NCBI GenBank assembly: GCA_034437315.1
Contig: DAOTUC010000237.1
Coordinates: 1 to 5,824, forward strand
Direction: 5' to 3'
Length of the DNA: 5,824 nt
Source of the DNA: DSAR01 sp034437315
GTDB lineage: Bacteria > Chloroflexota > Anaerolineae > B4-G1
Position numbers and translations under genes: made by a program. The notes under the pieces are model-generated. The model saw only the letters and a program-made list of their open reading frames with translations. It was not told the DNA's origin and did no database searches. Position 1 is the stretch's first letter, and each line of letters opens with the position of its first letter. Below, piece by piece: positions 1-4,761 of this stretch.

Positions 1-42
1 TTGCACGGGCTTATTGTTATCTAGCAGTATTACACAACTAAA

Positions 43-73
43 TTAGCAGAAAAGATTTTATTATTGCTACAAT
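43..73 (+). promoter_or_regulatory. weak candidate promoter for dnaJ-prmA
   Basis: TACAAT at 68-73 matches five of six bases of a sigma-70 -10 box and is preceded by TGC, an extended -10 motif. TTAGCA at 43-48 is a poor -35 match with a long 19-base spacer. Transcription would start near 80 and give a leader of about 140 bases. In DNA this AT-rich such matches arise by chance, so this is only a candidate. Confidence 0.25.
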
Positions 74-206
74 TTCATTATCTATCAAAATTTAATGCTT
101 AAAATAAAAACCGCAAAAGTATAGCTAAAAACTTATGAAACGCACCACTAGTAGCCTGTCGAAGCGGACAAAATCCAGACTGAAATCGAGTTGTGATCAT
201 CAACAA

Positions 207-218
207 AAGCATATGCTT
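207..218. repeat. 12-base perfect palindrome abutting the dnaJ start
   Basis: AAGCATATGCTT is a perfect palindrome ending two bases before the dnaJ ATG at 221. It occupies the place where a Shine-Dalgarno sequence would be expected, and none is visible there. It could be a protein-binding site or a weak hairpin, or it could be chance in AT-rich DNA. Confidence 0.5.
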
Positions 219-220
219 AT

Positions 221-1333
221 ATGACAAATAGAGATTATTACGACGTATTGGGCGTCGACCGATCGGCGACCCAAGTGGACATCAAGAAGGCCTACCGGCA
301 ATTGGCCCGCAAATATCATCCCGACGTCAGCGACGAACCCGAGGCCGAGACACATTTCAAAGAGATCAACGAAGCTTACGAAATCCTCTCGGATCCCGAT
401 AAGCGGACCACCTATGACCGTTTCGGTCGCGTGGGCGCCGGCGGCGGCGGTTTCGGTTTCGGCGCTAGAAACCCCTTCGACATCTTTGACGAAGTCTTCG
501 GGCAAGGGTTCGGTTTCCGCACTGCCTCATCTCGAGGGCCGCGCCGCGGCGCAGACCTGCGCTATGACTTGAACCTGACCTTCGATGAAGCGGTCTTCGG
601 TTGCGAAAAAGACATCGAAGTGACCCGCCAGGAGGTCTGTCCTGAATGCAACGGAAGCGGGGCTAAACCGGGCACGACGCCCGTCCGTTGTTCCGAATGT
701 AACGGAACTGGGCAGGTCAGGCGCGTACAACGTTCCATCCTGGGGTCCTTCGTCAGCGTCACCACCTGCCCAACGTGTCAGGGAAGCGGCGAGACGGTCA
801 GCGCGGCCTGCGACCGATGCAACGGCAACAAAAAGGTGTATACGACCCGCAATCTATCGGTTAACATCCCGCCCGGCGTCGACCGCGGCACTCAAATCCG
901 TCTGGTCGGCGAGGGCGAGATTGGCGAACGGGGTGGACCGCCAGGCAATCTGTACGTCGTCCTGGACGTAGAACCGCACCCCGTTTTCCAGCGCCGCAAC
1001 GACGATATACTGGTAGAAATGCAAATCAACGTCGCTCAAGCGGCGCTGGGAGCCGATCTCGCCGTGCCCACACTGGACGGGGAAGAGGAGATCAGCATCG
1101 AAGCGGGCGCTCAAAACGGCGACGTCCTCCGGTTGCGCAACAAGGGCGTCCCCCACCTGCGGAAGAACGGTCGAGGCGATCAACTCATCCTCCTGCGGGT
1201 CGCCATTCCAACCAAACTCGACGCGAAACAAAGGCAACTTTTCCAAAAACTGGGGGAAACGCTCGAACCTGAGCGCGTGTGGCAGGAGAAACGCAGCTTG
1301 ATAGACGACCTCCGAGACCTCCTGGGTCTATAA
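221..1333 (+). CDS. dnaJ: chaperone protein DnaJ (Hsp40)
   Basis: This is the cytoplasmic J-domain co-chaperone that binds unfolded proteins and stimulates the ATPase of DnaK. The 370 residues are a normal full length (E. coli DnaJ is about 376). The J domain covers residues 4-68 with the essential HPD at 33-35. A short Gly/Phe-rich linker follows at about 72-100, containing an NPFDIFDEVFG segment. The zinc-binding region at 140-204 has four CxxC pairs (C140/C143, C157/C160, C183/C186, C197/C200), which makes it a class I DnaJ. In the fourth repeat the usual last glycine is lysine (CDRCNGNK), but all eight zinc ligands are present. The C-terminal substrate-binding and dimerisation regions complete the protein. 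The ATG at 221 starts the conserved RDYYDVLGV segment almost at once. It has no visible Shine-Dalgarno sequence and sits against a 12-base palindrome. prmA follows 22 bases downstream, so the two are probably co-transcribed. The family assignment is secure. Whether this is the main dnaJ or a paralogue cannot be told here, since dnaK and grpE are not in the window. Confidence 0.97.
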   Translation: MTNRDYYDVLGVDRSATQVDIKKAYRQLARKYHPDVSDEPEAETHFKEINEAYEILSDPDKRTTYDRFGRVGAGGGGFGFGARNPFDIFDEVFGQGFGFRTASSRGPRRGADLRYDLNLTFDEAVFGCEKDIEVTRQEVCPECNGSGAKPGTTPVRCSECNGTGQVRRVQRSILGSFVSVTTCPTCQGSGETVSAACDRCNGNKKVYTTRNLSVNIPPGVDRGTQIRLVGEGEIGERGGPPGNLYVVLDVEPHPVFQRRNDDILVEMQINVAQAALGADLAVPTLDGEEEISIEAGAQNGDVLRLRNKGVPHLRKNGRGDQLILLRVAIPTKLDAKQRQLFQKLGETLEPERVWQEKRSLIDDLRDLLGL

Positions 1334-1355
1334 CGCCGGCGATTGCGAGGACAAC

Positions 1356-2231
1356 ATGGAGATGGATTGGCTAGAGGTGAGCGTCAAAGTGGATAACGAG
1401 AGCGGCGAGGCGGTGGCGGAGGTTTTATCTCGCTACGCCCATCAAGGGGTCGCCATCGAAGCTGGGCCAGAAGGCTGGGAAGCCGGGTCAGTCATCGTCA
1501 GGGCCTATCTGCCCACCGGCGACCACATCTGGTGCACGAAACAGCGCATCAAAGAGGCCCTGGGGCATCTGAACCAGATCCGTCGCGTGCCGCCGCCGTC
1601 CTTTCGCACCGTGGCCGAGGCGGATTGGGCCGAGTTATGGAAGGAGCGCTTGACGGTCCTGCACATCGGCCAACGCATCGTCATCCAACCATCCTGGAAA
1701 CTCTACGAGTCGCATCCTGATGAGATTGTGATTAAGTTGGATCCCGGCATGGCGTTCGGCACCGGGCTGCATCCCACGACGCAGTTGTGCCTCAGCGCTC
1801 TGGAGGATATGGTCTCGCCGGGCATGTCGGTGCTCGACTTGGGGGCTGGTTCCGGCATTCTCGCCATCGCGGCGTCCAAACTACAGGCCGCCAACGTCCT
1901 GGCGGTGGATAACGACCCGGTCGCTGTGAAAACGGCCCAGGAAAACATCCAGGCCAACGACGTCAGCAACGTGACCACATTGCTTGGGTCCCTGGTCGAT
2001 TTAACGGAAGATTACGACCTGGTCGTCGTCAACATCCTATCCCAGGTCATCATTAACATGTTGAATGATGGGCTTGCAGCGCGGATTCGTCCTCAGGGAA
2101 AATTGGTCGCCTCGGGCGTCATCGCCGAGCAAGCAGAGGACGTGATCGCGGCGATGGAGCAGCAAGCCCTGACGCTGGTGGCACAGCGACGTAAAGAGGA
2201 TTGGGTCAGCCTGATCGCCGAACGAGCGTAA
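1356..2231 (+). CDS. prmA: ribosomal protein L11 methyltransferase
   Basis: PrmA uses S-adenosylmethionine to methylate amino groups of ribosomal protein L11. In E. coli it trimethylates the N-terminal amine and two lysines. The 291 residues are typical of the family. An N-terminal L11-recognition domain covers roughly residues 1-80, followed by the linker with WAELWK at 91-96. The family signature DPGMAFGTGLHPTT is at 129-142. The SAM-binding loop DLGAGSGILAIAA is at 161-173, the acidic ribose-binding VDNDP at 184-188, and VVVNIL at 223-228 supplies the active-site Asn (N226). GAGG-like purines (GAGG at 1347-1350) lie five bases before the ATG at 1356. A second ATG at 1362 would be 11 bases away, so the first is preferred. 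The gene follows dnaJ by 22 bases in the same direction, and a dnaJ-prmA pair is a familiar arrangement. It converges on infA, 56 bases away. Nothing looks broken or missing. Confidence 0.96.
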   Translation: MEMDWLEVSVKVDNESGEAVAEVLSRYAHQGVAIEAGPEGWEAGSVIVRAYLPTGDHIWCTKQRIKEALGHLNQIRRVPPPSFRTVAEADWAELWKERLTVLHIGQRIVIQPSWKLYESHPDEIVIKLDPGMAFGTGLHPTTQLCLSALEDMVSPGMSVLDLGAGSGILAIAASKLQAANVLAVDNDPVAVKTAQENIQANDVSNVTTLLGSLVDLTEDYDLVVVNILSQVIINMLNDGLAARIRPQGKLVASGVIAEQAEDVIAAMEQQALTLVAQRRKEDWVSLIAERA

Positions 2232-2273
2232 CCCCTTCGTTCTCGCCTCAAGCGATCGATCGGCCCAATTGAT

Positions 2274-2292
2274 GATAGAAAGGGTTTCTATC
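2274..2292. terminator. symmetric hairpin between convergent prmA and infA
   Basis: GATAGAAA at 2274-2281 pairs perfectly with TTTCTATC at 2285-2292 around a GGG loop (CCC on the other strand). It lies 42 bases past the prmA stop and overlaps the infA stop codon (TAG, complement of 2288-2290). The stem is AT-rich and no long T-run follows on either strand, so it is a weak terminator candidate. Its placement at a convergent junction suggests it could act in both directions. Confidence 0.4.
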
Positions 2293-2539
2293 TAGCCGCC
2301 TCGCTCCTGCTCTGTTGCGCGCGCTTGTAGCGATACACAATTCGACCGCGCGTCAGATCGTAGGGCGAAAGCTCCACACGCACCCGGTCGCCCAGCAGAA
2401 TACGGATGTAATACTTCCGCATCTTCCCCGAAAGATAGGCCAATACCTCATGTCCGTTATCTAGCTCCACCCGGAACTGCGTTCCAGGCAGCGCCTCAAT
2501 AACAGTCCCCTCCATCGTAATTTTATCTTCTTTCCCCAC
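2288..2539 (-). CDS. infA: translation initiation factor IF-1
   Basis: IF-1 is a small OB-fold protein that binds the A site of the 30S subunit during translation initiation, with IF-2 and IF-3. The 83 residues match the family throughout: KEDKITMEGTVIEALPG near the start, FRVELDNGHEVLAYLSGKM in the middle, YYIRILLGDRVRVELSPYD and then LTRGRIVYRYK. Most IF-1 proteins stop at about 71-73 residues, just after RYK. This one adds an 11-residue basic tail, RAQQSRSEAAR. The common ILPGD reads ILLGD here. The start is GTG at 2539-2537. It is supported by the Shine-Dalgarno run six bases upstream and by the conserved Met-x-Lys-Glu-Asp beginning; an internal ATG at codon 9 would remove conserved residues. 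The gene lies downstream of rpsA on the same strand but 292 structured bases away, so it may have its own promoter or depend on read-through. The stop codon lies inside the hairpin shared with prmA. Confidence 0.96.
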   Translation of the reverse strand: MGKEDKITMEGTVIEALPGTQFRVELDNGHEVLAYLSGKMRKYYIRILLGDRVRVELSPYDLTRGRIVYRYKRAQQSRSEAAR

Positions 2540-2545
2540 AGAACT

Positions 2546-2552
2546 CTCCCCC
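2546..2552 (-). promoter_or_regulatory. infA ribosome-binding site
   Basis: On the minus strand GGGGGAG (2552-2546) ends six bases before the GTG at 2539. This strong site is the main reason for accepting the GTG start rather than the internal ATG. Confidence 0.8.
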
Positions 2553-2579
2553 TTTGAATAGCCTCCAGAAACACAGAAT

Positions 2580-2603
2580 ATCGAGATGGCATGCCACCTC
2601 GAT
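2580..2603 (-). promoter_or_regulatory. stem-loop in the infA leader
   Basis: In the minus-strand RNA the arms ATCGAG and CTCGAT flank TGGCATGCCA. A G-U pair joins them into a continuous stem of 10 pairs with a CATG loop. On the plus strand the same position is an A-C mismatch, so the structure is better in infA RNA than in the opposite strand. It lies 40-63 bases upstream of the GTG start. No U-run follows, so it is not an obvious terminator. It could be a leader structure, a stability element or a protein-binding palindrome. Confidence 0.5.
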
Positions 2604-2628
2604 CTCTGCGATTTCCCTAATTAGACGT

Positions 2629-2740
2629 ATACAGGAACTAGGGCGAAAATGCATTTATCGCTCCTAGCTCTTGCAAGCAAGGGCCGACCCCGAGACTAGG
2701 AGCGTATTTTATCCAACTGCGTTTGCCCTGATACAGGAAC
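2629..2740. repeat. 10-base direct repeat flanking the CTAG hairpins
   Basis: ATACAGGAAC occurs at 2629-2638 and again at 2731-2740, bracketing the inverted-repeat block at 2638-2704. An exact 10-base repeat within about 100 bases is unlikely by chance alone. It might mark a duplicated regulatory site or the ends of an inserted segment. No coding region or transposase remnant lies between the copies. Confidence 0.5.
2638..2704. repeat. three mutually complementary CTAG inverted repeats
   Basis: Three related segments are present: CTAGGGCGA (2638-2646), TCGCTCCTAG (2658-2667) and CTAGGAGCG (2696-2704). The middle one can pair with the first (nine pairs, one bulged base, with AAATGCATTT between) or with the third (nine perfect pairs, extended by CTC/GAG at 2668-2670 and 2692-2694 across one bulged base). 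Both hairpins cannot form together. The block lies in the rpsA-infA gap, where no coding region is seen. It could be the rpsA 3' end, an attenuator-like switch for infA, or a DNA-binding site. Confidence 0.6.
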
Positions 2741-2772
2741 CGTCTGGCGGGCCCCTAGTGGGACCTAATCGA

Positions 2773-2820
2773 CCAAACGTTCCGTTTGGCGAACGAGACG
2801 TTCGTCGGCCGGACGCCGGC
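2773..2820. repeat. three tandem perfect hairpins just downstream of rpsA
   Basis: Three perfect inverted repeats follow one another. CCAAACG/CGTTTGG at 2773-2789 has 7 pairs, CGAACG/CGTTCG at 2790-2804 has 6, and GCCGG/CCGGC at 2808-2820 has 5. Each has a three-base loop. They begin 11 bases after the rpsA stop codon in the rpsA direction, so they fall in its 3' untranslated region. No T-run follows on the minus strand. They could protect or terminate the rpsA mRNA, or be a dispersed palindromic repeat family. Confidence 0.75.
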
Positions 2821-2831
2821 GGAATAGCGCT

Positions 2832-4460
2832 TTACGCTTCGGCGCTCTCCTCGTCGTCCTCGTTGTCCCCATCGGATTCTTCGGCAAGCGTTTCGACGCT
2901 GGCTTCTACCGATTCGGCTTCGGCGGGTGCATCAACCGCATCCTCGGTCGCATCCTCGGCCTGTTCTTCAGCCGGTTCAGCCTCTGCTATCTCCGCGTCG
3001 TCGGTTGCTTCACCGGCCGCTTCGGTCTCGTCGACTTCCGCCGCCGCTTCCGCGGCTTCCTCAGTCGTCGTTTCGACCACCGCCTCTTCGACCACCGCCT
3101 CTTCGACCACGGTTTCTTCAGTCGCTTCCGCATCAACAACAGGTTTGGCTTCTGCAGCAGCTTCCGCTTCCGCGGCAGCCTCGGCAGCCTCTTCCGTCTT
3201 GTCGGCGACCTGTTGGGCAGCGATCCAACGCTCCCATTCATCCCGCCGCACGCGCTTGGCGCTCAAGGCGATTCGACGCCGGCCGCTGTTGATCCGGATG
3301 ACCTTGACCAATATCTTGTCATCGGCTTTAAGGATCTCCGACGGTTTAAGCTCCGGCGCGCCGATCATCTCGCTGACGTGGAGCAACCCCTCGATCCCCA
3401 GGTCCAATTCGATAAAGGCGCCGAAATCCACCACCCGCGTGACTCGCCCCTCGACCAACTCCCCGACCTCATAACGATCATCCACCAGGGTCCAGGGGTC
3501 GGGCTGCAAGGCCTTGAGGCTGAGGGCGATCCGCTTCCGCTTTTCGTCCACGTCAAGGACGTAAACGTCTACCTCGTCCCCCACCTCGACGACCTCGCGT
3601 GGGGTATCGACCCGGCTCCAACTCAGCTCTGATATGTGAATCAAACCATCAGCTCCGCCCAGGTCAACGAAGGCGCCAAAGTCGGTGATGCTGGTCACCT
3701 CGCCATGCCGCGTCTCGCCTTGTTCCAACTCCTCAATGACGCGCGCACGCTGCGTCTCTTGCCAGGCCCGATAGGCCCGTCGCTGCGAGAAGATCAGACG
3801 ACGACGCTTGCGGTTCACCTCAATAATCTTGAGCCCCATATCTTCGCCGATTTTGGACTCCAGACGCTGCCGGCGCTTATCCTGGCTAATCCGTCGAGGA
3901 ATTCCCACAACTTGCGAGGCGGGAACGAAACCGCGAATCTTGCCAAACTTGACGATGAGACCGCCCCGGTTGCAGCCGGAGACGGTGCCCTCATACATCT
4001 CCCCGCTATCCATCATTTTATCCGCCTTGAGCCAATCCTCGTACAGGCGCGCTTGATTGATGGATAAAACAGGATGCCCCTCCCGGTCTTCCGGTCGGAG
4101 CACAAAAACAGAGACGGTCACTCCTACCTGGGCTTCCTCTCGCGTCTTATCGTCCAGACGATCCAGGTCCTCGGTCGGCACTAAACCCTCTCGTTTGAAA
4201 CCGATATCGACAATCAGCCCATAATCGTTCGCGTCGATGATGACGCCTTCACGAATATCACCCCGTTTAGGCGCTTCGTAATCATACCCATTTTCCAGGT
4301 ATTCGCCCAAACTGGGGGTCTCGGCCTCAATCTCAGCCTCAGCCTCAGCCTCAGTCTCAGCCTCAGTCTCTATGTCGGGGACGTCGAAGCCGATCTTTGC
4401 GAAATCGTCGATATCTTGACTTGCCCTATCTGCACTTTGATCTGTTGTCTCTAGATTCAT
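2832..4460 (-). CDS. rpsA: 30S ribosomal protein S1, four S1 domains
   Basis: S1 binds mRNA on the 30S subunit and helps place it for initiation. The 542 residues contain four S1 RNA-binding domains at about 66-137, 154-227, 248-317 and 333-402. Typical cores are visible: GLIVDIG, GGLIVKFGKIRGFVPASQV, DFGAFVDLGGADGLIHISELS and DFGAFIELDLGIEGLLHVSEM. E. coli S1 has six domains; four-domain S1 homologues are common in other phyla. The N-terminus has an acidic Thr/Ala-Glu repeat at 31-47. Residues 418-542 form a long Ala/Glu/Val/Asp-rich tail, probably disordered, including EEAVVEEAVVE and ending in a very acidic stretch. The ATG at 4460-4458 is preferred; a TTG one codon upstream (4463) is also possible. 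AGGGAG at 4479-4474 is the nearest Shine-Dalgarno sequence, 13 bases from ATG and 10 from TTG. A near-consensus promoter and an attenuator-like hairpin lie in its roughly 245-base leader, and infA follows downstream. Identity as S1 is firm; tail function is unknown. Confidence 0.95.
   Translation of the reverse strand: MNLETTDQSADRASQDIDDFAKIGFDVPDIETEAETEAEAEAEIEAETPSLGEYLENGYDYEAPKRGDIREGVIIDANDYGLIVDIGFKREGLVPTEDLDRLDDKTREEAQVGVTVSVFVLRPEDREGHPVLSINQARLYEDWLKADKMMDSGEMYEGTVSGCNRGGLIVKFGKIRGFVPASQVVGIPRRISQDKRRQRLESKIGEDMGLKIIEVNRKRRRLIFSQRRAYRAWQETQRARVIEELEQGETRHGEVTSITDFGAFVDLGGADGLIHISELSWSRVDTPREVVEVGDEVDVYVLDVDEKRKRIALSLKALQPDPWTLVDDRYEVGELVEGRVTRVVDFGAFIELDLGIEGLLHVSEMIGAPELKPSEILKADDKILVKVIRINSGRRRIALSAKRVRRDEWERWIAAQQVADKTEEAAEAAAEAEAAAEAKPVVDAEATEETVVEEAVVEEAVVETTTEEAAEAAAEVDETEAAGEATDDAEIAEAEPAEEQAEDATEDAVDAPAEAESVEASVETLAEESDGDNEDDEESAEA
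3072..3116 (-). repeat. 15-base tandem repeat in the rpsA tail
   Basis: TTCGACCACCGCCTC (plus-strand sense) occurs at 3072-3086 and 3087-3101, with a degraded third copy at 3102-3116. It encodes the EEAVV unit of the acidic S1 tail. A 15-base unit keeps the frame, so copy-number change would lengthen or shorten the tail without disrupting the protein. Confidence 0.85.
4324..4370 (-). repeat. hexamer microsatellite near the rpsA 5' end
   Basis: About eight tandem copies of GCCTCA and its variants GTCTCA and ATCTCA (plus-strand sense) encode the alternating Glu-Ala/Glu-Thr run at residues 31-47 of S1. Six bases equal two codons, so slippage would change the run in steps of two residues and stay in frame. 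Confidence 0.9.
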
Positions 4461-4473
4461 CAATACTCATTTA

Positions 4474-4479
4474 CTCCCT
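4474..4479 (-). promoter_or_regulatory. rpsA Shine-Dalgarno sequence with unusual spacing
   Basis: AGGGAG (4479-4474 on the minus strand) is the closest good match before rpsA. It is 13 bases from the ATG at 4460, 10 from the in-frame TTG at 4463, and only 3 from an out-of-frame ATG at 4470. None of these spacings is ideal, so the site does not settle the start by itself. Confidence 0.5.
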
Positions 4480-4518
4480 ACGACATCTCTCTCCCGGCGT
4501 GGAGCGAAGGGGCGACGC

Positions 4519-4563
4519 AAAAGAAAACCTGGTCTCACCTCACGGAACGCTGGCGAAACCAGG
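4519..4563 (-). terminator. intrinsic terminator in the rpsA leader, possible attenuator
   Basis: Read on the minus strand, CCTGGTTTCGCC (4563-4552) pairs with GGTGAGACCAGG (4539-4528). This gives 12 pairs including two G-U wobbles, with a 12-base loop. TTTTCTTTT (4527-4519) follows at once. On the plus strand the two wobbles are mismatches, so the hairpin is shaped for minus-strand RNA. It lies about 200 bases past the reductase stop and about 60 bases before rpsA, downstream of the rpsA promoter. It therefore either ends reductase transcripts or attenuates rpsA, or does both. Confidence 0.75.
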
Positions 4564-4711
4564 CTTAGAATCACGACCGACTTTGGACGAACAACGTAAA
4601 ATCGTCTTAAATCTGTCTACCTCATTAACCATAAGGCCAACAGGCCAGAAACGATTCAGTCTCGCACCCGCCACGATCCGCACCAAGAGAGAGTATCTAA
4701 AATATAACGCT

Positions 4712-4739
4712 ATTTTATCACGTCATGAAAGAATGTCAA
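4712..4739 (-). promoter_or_regulatory. near-consensus sigma-70 promoter for rpsA
   Basis: On the minus strand a perfect -35 TTGACA (4739-4734) is followed by 16 bases and then TAAAAT (4717-4712), a five-of-six -10 box. TGA before it forms an extended -10 motif. The start point would be near 4705, giving a leader of about 245 bases. A 7-base inverted repeat, TAAAATA/TATTTTA at 4698-4717, covers the -10 box and start region. Confidence 0.8.
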
Positions 4740-4761
4740 ATTATCCTCGGCTACCGGTCGG

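Larger units (their letters stand above)
1..220. other. AT-rich non-coding region upstream of dnaJ
   Basis: No credible coding region is seen on either strand. By eye the stretch is clearly richer in A and T than the genes that follow. It has no CIRCE-type repeat (TTAGCACTC with its inverted partner), so HrcA-type heat-shock control is not supported. It holds one weak promoter candidate and a 12-base palindrome just before the dnaJ start, both listed separately. No gene is seen upstream of dnaJ here, so the location of dnaK and grpE is unknown. Confidence 0.7.

Noticed and set aside
1..220. CIRCE heat-shock operator upstream of dnaJ
   Set aside because: Searched by eye for TTAGCACTC and its partner; neither is present.
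854..1246. Minus-strand reading frame opposite dnaJ
   Set aside because: It overlaps the conserved C-terminal half of DnaJ and shows no domain of its own.
2253..2262. CGATCGATCG palindrome between prmA and infA
   Set aside because: It is a simple self-repeating CGAT run with no promoter or second copy nearby, so chance is the better explanation.
2600..2770. Possible infA promoters, such as TAAAAT at 2711-2706 on the minus strand
   Set aside because: No -10 candidate had an acceptable -35 box at 16-18 bases; the matches are too weak to list as a feature.
2671..3474. Long plus-strand reading frame rich in Ser and Ala
   Set aside because: It is the complement of the Ala/Glu-rich S1 tail. It is low complexity and lies opposite a clear rpsA gene.
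4540..4683. Short minus-strand leader frame in front of rpsA ending in the terminator loop (GTG at 4683 or ATG at 4632, TGA at 4542-4540)
   Set aside because: The stop position is suggestive of a leader peptide, but neither start has a Shine-Dalgarno sequence and the peptide has no run of codons for one amino acid.
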